A DNA stretch of 64,000 bases from assembly GCF_003096075.1 (NCBI RefSeq), contig NZ_CP015449.1:3279001-3343000 (forward strand). The letters are read 5' to 3'. The DNA is from Dietzia lutea. GTDB lineage: Bacteria; Actinomycetota; Actinomycetes; Mycobacteriales; Mycobacteriaceae. Under the pieces are notes generated by a model. It worked only from the letters and a program-made list of their open reading frames with translations. It was not told the origin of the DNA and searched no databases. The position numbers were made by a program, and so were the translations under genes. Below, one piece after another: positions 1 through 8,795 of the stretch (position 1 is its first letter; each line of letters begins with the position of its first letter).

Positions 1-527
1 TACTGCTCGCGGATCCGCGCGTACTGGTCCTCACGGTAGAAGGACTCGTCGGGGAGTCCGATGCCGTACTGCATTAGGTAGAGGATGTACTCGGTGGAGT
101 TCTTGGCGTCGTTGTTGACGTAGGCGCCGATGAGTCCGCCGACGCCGACCTTCTCGAGCCGCGCCATCGCCAGCGCGAGCGAGTCCGCGTCACCGGCGCC
201 GTCGACCTCCGCCAGATCCGGCGCCAGCGCCTCGACGCCGGCCGCCTCCACCGCGTCGGTGTCCATGAACGAGGCGTAGAACGCGCCGATCCGGGAGTCG
301 ACCGGGGCGTCGGTGATGATGTCGCGCACCCGCTCCTCGGACAGGTCGCGCAGCGCGAGGAACGCGCCGTCGATCGGCCGGTCCGCGGGAATCACGTGAT
401 CACGGATCCACGTGCCGTTGACGTGTTGGTACAGGTCGTCCTGCGGCCGGACGTCCGTGTCGACGTACCGCAGGTCCAGGCCCGAGGGGCGAGGGGCGTC
501 GGTGGTGGGAATCTCGGTCGCTGTCAT
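1..527 (-). CDS. M13-family zinc metallopeptidase, N-terminal part (runs off left edge)
   Basis: The reverse strand reads open from an ATG at 527 to the window edge, giving about 175 residues. The N-terminus contains a segment reading DDLYQHVNGTW, which is typical of the start of M13 (neprilysin/PepO/Zmp1) peptidases, followed by helical sequence matching the lobe that precedes the catalytic domain. The HExxH zinc motif would lie beyond the edge, so activity cannot be judged. In M. tuberculosis the M13 peptidase Zmp1 (Rv0198c) lies a few genes before mmpL3, which fits the order seen here. No strong Shine-Dalgarno precedes the ATG. There is no signal peptide, as expected for the Zmp1 branch. 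Confidence 0.85.
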   Translation of the reverse strand, partial: MTATEIPTTDAPRPSGLDLRYVDTDVRPQDDLYQHVNGTWIRDHVIPADRPIDGAFLALRDLSEERVRDIITDAPVDSRIGAFYASFMDTDAVEAAGVEALAPDLAEVDGAGDADSLALAMARLEKVGVGGLIGAYVNNDAKNSTEYILYLMQYGIGLPDESFYREDQYARIREQ

Positions 528-603
528 GCGACCAGGTTACGGAAGGGCGCGGCCCGCGCGGGCGGGATGACGACGGCGAGGACCCGCGGCGGCCGTCCCG
601 GGA

Positions 604-1221
604 TCAGGGCAGACCGTGGCGGGCGTTGTGCTCCTTCGCCCCCTGATAGGCGTCGACCATCCCCCAGACCCAGAACCCGAACATGATCGGCAGCCCGATG
701 AGGACCACCGAGAGCAGCACGCCCACGCCGTAACCCGCCAGGATCCCGACGCCCCTACCGACCCGGCCGTTGAGCATCGTGCCCAGGCCGGGGATGAGCA
801 GTGAGGCCACGAGCATCAGCGCGGGGTCCTTGCGGGCGGCCGGCGGGTACTGGCCGTAGGGCTGCATCGCCCCGTACTGCTGGGCGTAGGGCTGACCGGG
901 CTGGCCGTATTGCGGCATCCCGTACTGCTGCATGTCATAGGGCTGGGCGTAGGGCTGCGTGTACGGCTGGGTCCCGTAGCCCGGTTGCGCGCCGTACTGC
1001 GCCGGATCGTACTGCCCCGCGCCGTACTGACCCGCGCCGTACTGACCGCCGTACGGGTCACCGAACGCGGTGTCTCCGAACGCCGTGTCGCCGACGTCGG
1101 AGCCCGGGTACCCGCGGACCCCCTCCTGCTGGGCCCACGTGTCGTAGCGCTTCTCGAAGTCGCGGTCGCCGGACCGGTCGTCGGGGCGGTCGGAGGCGGT
1201 GCCGTCAGCGGGAGTGCTCAT
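604..1221 (-). CDS. TM2-like small membrane protein with Gln/Tyr/Gly-rich N-terminal repeats
   Basis: 205 residues. Residues 1-45 are charged and disordered. About 50-125 is a low-complexity stretch of QYG/PYA/GAGQYG repeats. About 133-190 forms two hydrophobic helices joined by a short GRVGRG turn, with a WGMVDAYQGA ending. This layout (disordered Q/Y/G/P arm plus a two-helix TM2-like hairpin) is common in actinobacterial envelope proteins of unknown function. The repeats are also visible in the DNA as near-identical codon blocks around 960-1080, so length may vary between strains. It is transcribed alone, 76 bp from the peptidase start on the same strand. Function unknown. Confidence 0.75.
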   Translation of the reverse strand: MSTPADGTASDRPDDRSGDRDFEKRYDTWAQQEGVRGYPGSDVGDTAFGDTAFGDPYGGQYGAGQYGAGQYDPAQYGAQPGYGTQPYTQPYAQPYDMQQYGMPQYGQPGQPYAQQYGAMQPYGQYPPAARKDPALMLVASLLIPGLGTMLNGRVGRGVGILAGYGVGVLLSVVLIGLPIMFGFWVWGMVDAYQGAKEHNARHGLP

Positions 1222-1526
1222 GGGCCCACACTAACGCGGGGCGGCGGCGGGCCGGTCGCGGCGAGCACACGATCGGGTGCTCGAGCAGACCGCCAGCACA
1301 CCCGGCCTCAGACGCGCTGCCCCTCTGCCCTGCGCTGCGAAAGTGCACGCTTTTGGCGGACCCACGCTGCGGCGATGGACCATTCCGCCAGCGCGAGCCG
1401 GAGAGGCAGCGCATCTCGCGTGGGTCGCGCTGGGTGATTGTCCGGCACGCACGGCCGACGCCGACGTGCACTGCGGGAGCGTCGCGGATCGCCGCACCGT
1501 CGACACCGAGCTCCGGTGGGAGAGCC
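1222..1526. other. Intergenic stretch, no gene recognised
   Basis: 305 bp between two leftward genes. Short open frames exist on both strands but none has an actinobacterial codon pattern, a ribosome site or a recognisable product. A short inverted element (GGCGGA at about 1357 and TCCGCC near 1384) is the only structure I see. It presumably holds the promoter of the gene ending at 604. Confidence 0.5.
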
Positions 1527-2039
1527 TCAGTTCCGGGCGGTCATCCCGGGCCGGGCCCAGATGTCAGCGCAGTCCACGCACGCGTCGTCCGAGATGAGGC
1601 CGACGCGCTGGAGCTGTCCGTACATCCAGCAGCCCAGGCAGAAGCCGAGCGCCGCCTCCGCGAGCGCGGCCAGCACCAGCACGCCGAGCACCACGACCCC
1701 CGCCGTGTTCAGTCCTCCCAGGAACAGTCCGAACGCGACCGACGACATGACCAGGCCGATGGTCTGGGCGAACCGCTTGGGCGCCCCGGAGACCAGCTTC
1801 GGCTCGGCGCTCACCCGCGGAGCGAGCACGTGCACGGAGAGCCGGCCGAACGGCGAGTACCGCGGGCCGCCCGCGACCCGCAGCGCGAAGCCGACGACCA
1901 ACGCCCCGGCGAGCAAGATCCGGGCGGGCGACGGCACGAGAATCGTGACGATCGCGAGGGCCACCACGAGGGCGGCGGTGCAGCGGGCGGCATAGTCGTT
2001 GACGACCTCGGGGAAAGCGAACGCCTCGCGCAGACTCAT
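1527..2039 (-). CDS. DUF4395 integral membrane protein
   Basis: 170 residues, ATG start at 2039. Two pairs of hydrophobic helices surround a conserved loop reading RVAGGPRYSPFGRL, followed by PKRFAQTIGL, then a C-terminal block with FCLGCWMYG. These are the hallmarks of the DUF4395 family, whose members often sit next to thiosulfate sulfurtransferase or thioredoxin-like genes. The family function is unproven, but the paired cysteines (FCLGC) suggest redox or sulfur handling. A palindromic operator lies 24-43 bp upstream of the start, so the gene is probably under TetR-type repression. The regulator is not in this window. Confidence 0.85.
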   Translation of the reverse strand: MSLREAFAFPEVVNDYAARCTAALVVALAIVTILVPSPARILLAGALVVGFALRVAGGPRYSPFGRLSVHVLAPRVSAEPKLVSGAPKRFAQTIGLVMSSVAFGLFLGGLNTAGVVVLGVLVLAALAEAALGFCLGCWMYGQLQRVGLISDDACVDCADIWARPGMTARN

Positions 2040-2062
2040 GGCCTCACCTCTCGATCACTGCG

Positions 2063-2082
2063 GATAGACCGATCTGTCTATC
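2063..2082. promoter_or_regulatory. Palindromic operator upstream of the DUF4395 gene
   Basis: GATAGAC and GTCTATC form perfect 7-bp arms around a 6-nt centre (CGATCT, itself nearly symmetric). The TAGACCGATCTGTCTA core resembles known TetR-family operators. It lies 24 bp before the ATG at 2039, placed to block a promoter. Confidence 0.6.
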
Positions 2083-2106
2083 GCCGGATCGAGCCTACTC
2101 CTGCCG

Positions 2107-2195
2107 ACCGCGATCCGGGAGGCCCGGCCGGCGCTGTGACCGCGATCCGGGAGGCCCGGCCGGCGCTGTGCCCGCGACCCGGGAGGCTCGGCCGG
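2107..2195. repeat. 32-bp tandem repeat, two identical copies plus one diverged
   Basis: Positions 2107-2138 and 2139-2170 are identical. 2171-2195 is a third, shortened and diverged copy. It lies in the divergent intergenic region between the DUF4395 gene and the pentapeptide-repeat gene. Confidence 0.9.
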
Positions 2196-2227
2196 GACGG
2201 CGGCCGCCGCGGCCTAGGCTGACGGCC

Positions 2228-2917
2228 GTGGCCCCACCGTTGCGACGTCGCTCGAGCTCTCCCCGTCCCCCCGCCGCCCCCGCGCTCCCCCGGCGCGACC
2301 AGCTCGGTCCGCCCCGCTCGGACGTAGAGCCCGACGGCCTGTGGGACGGCGTCCTGGCCACCGCCGACCACGTACCGGGCCCGGAGGAGGGCGCCGTCGC
2401 GATGGGCGGGATGGAGATCCGCGAATCCGCACTCGAGGACCTGCGGCTCAGCGGAGCCCGCGCCGACGGCCTCCGGCTCACCGACGTGGTGATCAGCGGG
2501 TGCGACCTGTCCGGACTCGTCGCCGACGGGGCCAACCTCACGCGGGTGCGGTTCGTCGGCTGCCGACTGACCGGCATCGTCCTGTCCGACGCGCGCCTGA
2601 CCGACGTGTCGTTCGAGGACTGTCACGCCGACATGATCAACCTGCGGATGGCGCGCCTGCAGCGGGTACGCCTGGCCGCGACCCGCTGCCGTCAGGCAGA
2701 CCTCCTCGAGGCGCAGATCGCCGACCTCACGACCGAGGGGGCCGACCTGCGCGGCGCGACCGTCGAGCGGGCGAGCGTCACGGCCGCGGACCTGCGCGGC
2801 GCGGACCTCGACGACCTGCGCGGGGCCTCGACACTGCGGGGCGCGCTCATTTCGCCCGAACAGGTCCTGGGCGTCGGACTCGCCCTCATCGGCGAGGCGG
2901 GGATCCGGGTCGAGTAG
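2228..2917 (+). CDS. Pentapeptide-repeat protein
   Basis: 229 residues from the GTG at 2228. An in-frame GTG at 2168 lies inside the tandem repeat and is less likely. From about residue 60 to 205 the sequence has the five-residue periodicity A(D/N)LxX: ADGANLTRVRF, CRLTGIVL, ARLTDVSF, ADLRGATV, ADLRGADL and similar. Such proteins fold as a right-handed quadrilateral beta-helix. Some, such as MfpA and Qnr, mimic DNA and protect gyrase from fluoroquinolones, but family membership alone does not show that here. The N-terminal 55 residues are proline/arginine-rich. A TAGGCT element just upstream suggests a leaderless transcript. Confidence 0.85.
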   Translation: MAPPLRRRSSSPRPPAAPALPRRDQLGPPRSDVEPDGLWDGVLATADHVPGPEEGAVAMGGMEIRESALEDLRLSGARADGLRLTDVVISGCDLSGLVADGANLTRVRFVGCRLTGIVLSDARLTDVSFEDCHADMINLRMARLQRVRLAATRCRQADLLEAQIADLTTEGADLRGATVERASVTAADLRGADLDDLRGASTLRGALISPEQVLGVGLALIGEAGIRVE

Positions 2918-2957
2918 CGCAGCCGGCCAGTCCGGGCCGGCCGCATCGCGCGCGGCG

Positions 2958-3230
2958 TCAGGCCAGATGCGAGGCGGACGTCCGCCACTGGTTGACGGCC
3001 CGGTTGATGATCGCCTGGAGCTGGAGGATCTGGTCGCGGTCGGTGAGCGTGATGCCGGCGGCCCCGGTGCGCAGCCGGAGTTCCGGCACCCCGCGGTCCG
3101 CGCCGTCCTCGTCCAACACCACGGTCTCGGCGACGGACACCTCGAGAAACGGGTCGTCGTCCGGACCGTCGATCTCCGTGACGAGGTCCTGCCGGTAACG
3201 AGGGGTGGTGAGGTCGATGGCATCGGTCAT
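2958..3230 (-). CDS. Hypothetical 90-residue protein
   Basis: The start is placed at the ATG at 3230 because GGGAG lies 8 nt upstream. A GTG nine bases earlier would overlap that site. The product is acidic and soluble, with no signal peptide or membrane segment. It contains a beta-rich middle and a helical C-terminus (QILQLQAIINRAVNQW). I do not recognise a family. Codon use fits the neighbours, so it looks like a real gene. Confidence 0.6.
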   Translation of the reverse strand: MTDAIDLTTPRYRQDLVTEIDGPDDDPFLEVSVAETVVLDEDGADRGVPELRLRTGAAGITLTDRDQILQLQAIINRAVNQWRTSASHLA

Positions 3231-3507
3231 GAGGGGCACTCCCGACTGGTCGGTGGGATCGCCTTAAGGGTAGGTGAGAAAAGCAGGTCAACGTACGCGT
3301 GGGACAGTGTGTGACGGGTTGTTGTGAATCCGTGACCCACGCCACCCCCGGGCGGCGATCCGGCCCGCCCCCACCCCGGCCGACCCCGCGTCCGCCTTGG
3401 TGGAGCCCGGGGCCCCCTGGTCTGGACGCGCCTCCCGAACTGGACAGTTGTGGAGAAAGTTGCGCGAGTTGCTTGTGTGACTGTTGTGGTTGCCACATAC
3501 TCACCCC

Positions 3508-4518
3508 ATGACTACTGCCGGATCGTCAGCCCGACGCGCCCTCCTCCCCCGACTTGTCGTCGCCCTGGCCTCTGCAGCAGCTCTCTCGGTCGGCCTCCTC
3601 GTCGTCGTCATCTCCCCCCGCGCCGACGCCGAGGTGCCGCTCTCGCCCGTCTACCACGGCCTCGCGCAGGGCCTCGACGCGTCCAGCTGGCAGCACCCAC
3701 ACGGTGCCGGCGTCGACTGGCACGCCGCCGCCGCGGCCGGACAGTCCTTCGCGTTCATCAAGGCCACCGAGGGCAGCGGGCCGGCCAACCGGTACTACGA
3801 GGCGGACGTCGCCGAGGCGCGCGCCGCCGGGATGCTCGTCGGCGGCTACCACAAGGCCCGGCCCGCGATGGACCCCGCGCAGCAGGCCCACGCGTTCGCC
3901 GACCGCCTGCAGTCGGTGGGCGGCCCTCAGTTGCCGCCCGTGCTGGACCTCGAGACCGACGAGGGGCTCGACGCCCGGCAGCTCGCCGACTGGACGCAGG
4001 TCTTCCTCGACACGCTCGCGCACCGCACCGGCCGCACGCCGATCCTCTACACGTACCGCTACTTCTGGATCGACCGCATGGCCAACACCCCGCGCTTCGC
4101 CGAGTACCCGCTGTGGCTCGCCGAGTACGGCGTGTCCGAGCCGACGCTGCCCATGATCGGCGGCTGGGACCAGTGGCTGTTCTGGCAGCGCTCGGAGACC
4201 GGCGAGGTGCCCGGGTTCGCCGACGACGTGGACCTCAACGTCTTCGCCGGCACCCGCGCGGACCTCGACGCGTGGCTCGGGCCCGTCGAGCCCGCGCCCG
4301 CTCCCGAGAACGCCCCGGCGCCCGCTCCCGAGGCCGTACCCGCCCCGGCTCCGGCCGCCGAGGCCCCCGCCCCGATCCCGCCCGAGGTCCCCGTGCCCGT
4401 CGAGGCCGTCACGATCCCCGTCCCGCGCGATCTCCCGACGCCGGACGGCGTGCGGCTGCCCGAGTCCATCGAGGTGCCCGCGGAGGTCATGGCGCAGCTG
4501 GCGGACGGGCTGCGCTAA
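3508..4518 (+). CDS. Secreted GH25-type lysozyme (muramidase)
   Basis: 336 residues. Residues 1-41 form a Sec signal peptide (RR, long hydrophobic core, ADA cleavage site). Residues 52-255 are a glycoside hydrolase family 25 domain: GLDASSWQ (Asp57), FIKATEG, GGYHKARP and PPVLDLET with acidic Asp147/Glu149, then the ILYTYRYFW and WLAEYG strands. The GH25 active site uses this DxE pair. The last 80 residues are Pro/Ala/Glu-rich repeats without a known wall-binding fold. It should cleave peptidoglycan glycan strands in the wall. A CATACT box 10-15 bp before the ATG suggests a leaderless or very short leader. Its stop overlaps the convergent DUF3054 gene by 4 bp. Confidence 0.9.
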   Translation: MTTAGSSARRALLPRLVVALASAAALSVGLLVVVISPRADAEVPLSPVYHGLAQGLDASSWQHPHGAGVDWHAAAAAGQSFAFIKATEGSGPANRYYEADVAEARAAGMLVGGYHKARPAMDPAQQAHAFADRLQSVGGPQLPPVLDLETDEGLDARQLADWTQVFLDTLAHRTGRTPILYTYRYFWIDRMANTPRFAEYPLWLAEYGVSEPTLPMIGGWDQWLFWQRSETGEVPGFADDVDLNVFAGTRADLDAWLGPVEPAPAPENAPAPAPEAVPAPAPAAEAPAPIPPEVPVPVEAVTIPVPRDLPTPDGVRLPESIEVPAEVMAQLADGLR

Positions 4519-4874
4519 CGCCGCCGCCTGGCGAGCACCGCGCGCCAGCCCACCAGGAACACCCCGGTGACGACGCCGGCCACGATCATGAAGCTCCAGT
4601 GCGGCACCCGGCCGTCGCCGAGCCCGCGGATCACCATGCCCACCACCAGCGTGGCCAGCCACAGCAGGACGCCCGAGCCGATCGAGGAGGGCTCCCGGCG
4701 GCCGGCCAGCAGGACGAGCCAGCCCACCGCCAGGCCCACGAGGAACGGCCACGCGGTCCCCCACACCTGCGCCACGCCCAGGCCCTCGGAGTGTGCGCCG
4801 CGCCCGAAGGTGGAGAACACCACCACCAGTACGGCGTCGAGCACGATCATCACCGGTACGGCCACGGGCCTCAC
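4515..4874 (-). CDS. DUF3054 membrane protein
   Basis: 119 residues with four predicted membrane helices. Family features are visible: VLDAVLVVVFSTFGRGAH at the N-terminus, TAWPFLVGLAVGW in the second helix, a VVGMVIRG helix and GVFLVGWRAV at the end. DUF3054 proteins are small actinobacterial membrane proteins of unknown function. The GTG start sits in a GTGA overlap with the stop of the upstream flippase-like gene, so the two are translationally coupled. The 3' end overlaps the convergent lysozyme gene by 4 bp. Confidence 0.85.
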   Translation of the reverse strand: MRPVAVPVMIVLDAVLVVVFSTFGRGAHSEGLGVAQVWGTAWPFLVGLAVGWLVLLAGRREPSSIGSGVLLWLATLVVGMVIRGLGDGRVPHWSFMIVAGVVTGVFLVGWRAVLARRRR

Positions 4875-6193
4875 CTGTCCTTCTCTTCCCGGGCCTCCCG
4901 GCCGGCGAACGGGTGGGAGTTCGCCCCCGACGAGTCGTCCGCGGCGCCGTCCTCCCGCACCCGCACGCGGAGGAGCGGGAGCGGGCCGGAGTCATGGGTC
5001 ACCGTCGGGCGCCAGGGCGTGCCGTGCAGCGGCCACATCGCGGTGAGCGCGGCCGGCGGGGCCGCCGCGACGGTCGCCCGAAGCTGTGCGGTGCGCGACG
5101 ACGGTGACGACGACGAGGACTGCTCGCCCGGGTCGTCCTCGCCCAACGGGTCGGCGTCGGGGTCGACGTCCACGACACCCCGGTAGAAGAGGAAGAAGAC
5201 CACCCACCCGGCCAGGGCGACCAGCACGAAGCTGACGATGCGATAGACGAACACGGTCGCGAAGGCCTGATGCGCGCCGAGGCCGCCCGCGGTCAGGGCG
5301 GTGATGAGCGCGACCTCGACGGTCCCCAGACCGCCGGGTGTGATGGGGGCGGTGGCGACGATCTTGCCGGTGACGTAGGCGATGCACAGGCCGCCGATGC
5401 TGTGCTGGGCACCGACCGCGTTGGCGGCCGCCCACAGGCAGCCGATGTCGGCGATCCAGTTGAGCAGGGAGAACGCGAACGCCTGCGCGATCTGCCGCTT
5501 GCTCAGGTCGACGGCGTCGGCCTGCTCGACGACCTTGCGCACGCCGGCCGCGCCATGGTCGGCGGGCTTGCGACGCCGGGCGTTGAGCCAGCCCAGGACC
5601 GCCAGCACCGATCCCTCGATCTTGTCCGGGTGGCGGGCCGCCCACTGGACCACCACGACGATCGCGACCAAGCCGAACGCCGACAGGACCAGCAGGAACG
5701 GGTTGGACACCGAGCCGACGAGGAAGAAGCCGAGCAGGGCGAGCAGCACGATGCCGACGGTCGACATGACGCCGGAGATGACGAGCTGCCACGACGCCAC
5801 CACCCGGGTCGCGCCCCACTGCCGGGTCTTGCGGTACGTCAGCGTGGTGCCGAAGACCTGCCCGCCGGGGATGCAGGTGGAGAAGGCGTTGGCGGAGAAC
5901 ACGAGGCCGACGCTGGCCCAGTAGCCGACGCGGACGCCGGCGGACTGCAGCAGCACCTTCTGCACGGAGCCGTAGCTCGACATGGACAGGTAGGAGAAGA
6001 CGAGCGCGGCCGCGATCCAGCCCCAGTGTGGCCGGGCGACGGCCTCGAAGCCCTCGGCGAAGAACGGCATCTGGCCGCGGAGCCAGTACAGGATGAAGCC
6101 CAGGACGGCGAGCGTCGCGCCGGCCTTCAACCACGGGTTGCCCAGGACAGCCCGGATACGGCGCCGTACCTCGGCGCCCCGCGTCCCCGTCAT
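4871..6193 (-). CDS. Lysylphosphatidylglycerol synthase TM-region / flippase-like membrane protein
   Basis: 440 residues. The ATG at 6193 is chosen because GGTGAGG lies just upstream. About eight hydrophobic helices cover residues 20-375. Motifs match the UPF0104/LPG_synthase_TM (flippase-like) family: SMSSYGSVQK, NAFSTCIPGGQVFG and TPGGLGTVEVALI. The catalytic soluble domain of MprF/LysX is absent, so transport or lipid flipping is more likely than aminoacylation. The C-terminal 70 residues are acidic and disordered. The DUF3054 gene follows in GTGA overlap. A similar protein precedes mmpL3 in mycobacteria (possibly Rv0204c; from memory). Confidence 0.8.
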   Translation of the reverse strand: MTGTRGAEVRRRIRAVLGNPWLKAGATLAVLGFILYWLRGQMPFFAEGFEAVARPHWGWIAAALVFSYLSMSSYGSVQKVLLQSAGVRVGYWASVGLVFSANAFSTCIPGGQVFGTTLTYRKTRQWGATRVVASWQLVISGVMSTVGIVLLALLGFFLVGSVSNPFLLVLSAFGLVAIVVVVQWAARHPDKIEGSVLAVLGWLNARRRKPADHGAAGVRKVVEQADAVDLSKRQIAQAFAFSLLNWIADIGCLWAAANAVGAQHSIGGLCIAYVTGKIVATAPITPGGLGTVEVALITALTAGGLGAHQAFATVFVYRIVSFVLVALAGWVVFFLFYRGVVDVDPDADPLGEDDPGEQSSSSSPSSRTAQLRATVAAAPPAALTAMWPLHGTPWRPTVTHDSGPLPLLRVRVREDGAADDSSGANSHPFAGREAREEKDR

Positions 6194-6258
6194 TGCCTCA
6201 CCATAACCAGAGCGTGCCGCCCGTCCCAGGATCCCACACCGGGGACCCGGGGCGGCGG

Positions 6259-8784
6259 TCACGCCTCTGGATCCTGTCGACGTTCCTGCATCAGGCGGGC
6301 GATCAGTTCGGAGGCGGGGATCTTGCCGCCGGGGGCGGACCCGGGCTCGTCGTCGTACTCCGTGTCGTACACGGGCTCGTACTCGGACTCGGGCTCGGCC
6401 TGCGGCTCCGGCTCGGGGGCCGGCTCGGGCTCGGCCTGCGGGGCGCTCGTGTCCTCGGGCTCGCGGTCGAGCACGGCGACCGACGTGGCGGCCCCGGCCG
6501 GCGCGTGCGCCGCCCCGGCGCCCGCCTCACCGGAGTCCGTGGCGGCGGCGTCCGGGTCCGCCGACGGTCCCGCGACCGCGTTCCCGGCCGTTCCCGTGCG
6601 GTCGGCCTCGGCGGGCCGACCGGTGAGGAGCTCGGGCTCGTCGTCGATCTCCGCCTCGCCCAGGCCGATCCGCTCCTGGACCCGCTTCATCCACTTCGGC
6701 GCCCACCAGTTGTCGGTGCCGAGCATCTGCATGACCGCCGGCACCAGCAGCATGCGGATGACGGTGGCGTCGATGATGAGCGCGGCGATCATGCCGAACG
6801 CGATGTACTTCATCATCACGATCTCGGAGAAGGCGAATGCGCCCGTCACCACGATAAGGATGAGCGCCGCCGACGTGATGATCCGGCCGGTCTGCGCGAC
6901 GCCGCTGCGGATCGCCACCGCGGTGCGCGCGCCGCGGGAGCGGGCCTCGACCATGCGCGAGACGAGGAACACCTCGTAGTCCGTGGACAGTCCGTAGATG
7001 ATCGCCATGAGCAGCACCACGACCGGCGAGGTGAGCGGGCCCGGCGTGAAGCCGAGCAGCCCGGACAGGTGCCCGTCGACGAAGATCCACGTGAGGATGC
7101 CCAGCGTGGCGCCCAGGCCGAGCATGTTCATGATGGCCGCCTTGATCGGCAGCACCAAGGACCCGAACGCCAGGAACATCAGCAGCGTCGTGGCCACGAG
7201 GACGTACAGGACGAACCACGGCAGCCCGGCGATCAGGGCGTCGACCGAGTCCTTCTCCATCGCGGGGTTGCCGCCGACGAACACCTCGGTCCCGGCGGGG
7301 ATCGGGAAGGACTGCAGGTACTCGACGGTCTCGGTGGCCGCGTTGCGGTCCTCCACGCCGGCCTGCAGCACCACGACCTCGCGGCCCTGCGAGTCCTGCT
7401 CACCCGAGCGGGCGAACTGGAACGGGCCGGTGAGCCCGGGCGCGGAGTTGGCGGCCGAACGGATCTGCGACAGCGTCGCACCGTCCGAGCCGAGGACCAC
7501 GAGCTTGACCGGGTCGGTGCGGGTGCCCGGGAAGTTCTGGTCGTACTCCTCCTGCGCGACGCGCGTGGGGTTGTCGGGCGGCAGGTAGGTCTCGTTGATG
7601 CCGCCGAACTTCACGCCCGAGAACGGGATGATGAGCGCGACCAGCACCACGACGACCGGGATCGCCACGGCCACCGGGCGCTTCATGGAGAAGTCGGCGA
7701 CACGGCCGAACAGGCCGTTCTCGACCTCCTCGCGGGTCCGGTGCCGCTGCATCCGCTTGATGCCGAGCGCGTCGACGCGGCGGCCGAGCAGCATGAGCAC
7801 GGCCGGCAGCAGGGTGACCGAGAGCGCGGCGGCGAGGATCACCGCGGCGATCGCGCCGTAGGCGACGGACTTGAGGAAGTCCTGCGGGAAGACCAGCAGG
7901 CCCGACAGGGTCACGCCGACCATGACCGCCGAGAACACCACGGTCCGGCCGGCGGTGGCCACGGACCTGCGCACCGCGGCGTCCGGCGGATAGCCCTCGG
8001 CCATCTCCTCGCGGAACCGGCTCACCACGAACAGTCCGTAGTCGATCGCCAGGCCCAGACCGATGAGGGTGACGACGTTCTGTGCGAACGAGTTGACGGG
8101 CGTGACCAGCGACAGCAGGTGCAGGGCGCCGAGCGAGCCGAGGATCGTCAGCACACCCACCGCGACCGGCAGGAACGCGGCCACGACGCCGCCGAAGACC
8201 ACGATGAGCAGGAGGAACACGAGCGGCAGCGCGATGAGTTCCGCACGCACGAGGTCGGCGTCCATCCCGTCCTGCAGGGCGCCGGCGACGGGCTGGAGGC
8301 CGGCGATGTCGGTCTCGATGCCCTCGACCGGGATCTGGTCCTCGATCGCCCGGAAGTTCTGGAGGATCTCCTCGGCCTCGCCGGCGATCTGGATGGAGGC
8401 CACCGCGATGCCGGCGTCACGGTTGACCAGGGCCGGCGACTGGTTGAACACGAAACTGGTCACACCGGTGACCTGGTCGGGGTTCTCGGTACGGATCGAC
8501 TCCAGCGACTGCCGGATGGGCTCCTGGAACGCCGGGTCGTCGACCGACGTGCCCTCGGGGGCGTGGTAGGAGACCACGACGTCGCCGAGCGCGTCGCGCC
8601 CGTACGCCTCCTGCTCGAGCTGCTCGGCGGTCGCCCATCCGCTGTCGGGGTCCTCGAAGCCGCCCTGGCCGAACGGGTTGCCGAACGCGGAGCCGGCGAG
8701 GCTGAGGAACGCCATGACGAGCACGGAGCAGATCAGGACGAGGATGCGGCGGCGGGCGACGAACCGCCCGAGTGAGTTGAACAC
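6259..8784 (-). CDS. mmpL3: MmpL3-type RND transporter, trehalose monomycolate flippase
   Basis: 841 residues from the GTG at 8784, preceded by AGGAGC at 8 nt. A first helix (residues 12-32) leads to a periplasmic porter domain, helices 2-6, a second porter domain and helices 7-12. The two proton-relay Asp-Tyr pairs of MmpL3 are present: LAIDYGLF (Asp248/Tyr249) and LSTDYEVF (Asp602/Tyr603). From about 690 onward the tail is acidic and Pro/Glu-rich, ending in a basic segment. Gene order with the NYN protein, trmB, two hypotheticals and pckG matches M. tuberculosis Rv0206c-Rv0211, which makes the mmpL3 assignment strong. It would carry trehalose monomycolate across the inner membrane for the mycomembrane. 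Confidence 0.93.
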   Translation of the reverse strand: MFNSLGRFVARRRILVLICSVLVMAFLSLAGSAFGNPFGQGGFEDPDSGWATAEQLEQEAYGRDALGDVVVSYHAPEGTSVDDPAFQEPIRQSLESIRTENPDQVTGVTSFVFNQSPALVNRDAGIAVASIQIAGEAEEILQNFRAIEDQIPVEGIETDIAGLQPVAGALQDGMDADLVRAELIALPLVFLLLIVVFGGVVAAFLPVAVGVLTILGSLGALHLLSLVTPVNSFAQNVVTLIGLGLAIDYGLFVVSRFREEMAEGYPPDAAVRRSVATAGRTVVFSAVMVGVTLSGLLVFPQDFLKSVAYGAIAAVILAAALSVTLLPAVLMLLGRRVDALGIKRMQRHRTREEVENGLFGRVADFSMKRPVAVAIPVVVVLVALIIPFSGVKFGGINETYLPPDNPTRVAQEEYDQNFPGTRTDPVKLVVLGSDGATLSQIRSAANSAPGLTGPFQFARSGEQDSQGREVVVLQAGVEDRNAATETVEYLQSFPIPAGTEVFVGGNPAMEKDSVDALIAGLPWFVLYVLVATTLLMFLAFGSLVLPIKAAIMNMLGLGATLGILTWIFVDGHLSGLLGFTPGPLTSPVVVLLMAIIYGLSTDYEVFLVSRMVEARSRGARTAVAIRSGVAQTGRIITSAALILIVVTGAFAFSEIVMMKYIAFGMIAALIIDATVIRMLLVPAVMQMLGTDNWWAPKWMKRVQERIGLGEAEIDDEPELLTGRPAEADRTGTAGNAVAGPSADPDAAATDSGEAGAGAAHAPAGAATSVAVLDREPEDTSAPQAEPEPAPEPEPQAEPESEYEPVYDTEYDDEPGSAPGGKIPASELIARLMQERRQDPEA

Positions 8785-8795
8785 CGGGGAAGCTC

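Noticed and set aside
3240-3507. Small coding frames upstream of the lysozyme gene
   Set aside because: They lack ribosome sites and codon bias. The stretch is better explained as divergent promoters.
6193-8775. 860-codon plus-strand frame opposite mmpL3
   Set aside because: The translation is His/Asp/Arg-rich and without any domain, while mmpL3 on the minus strand has complete family motifs.
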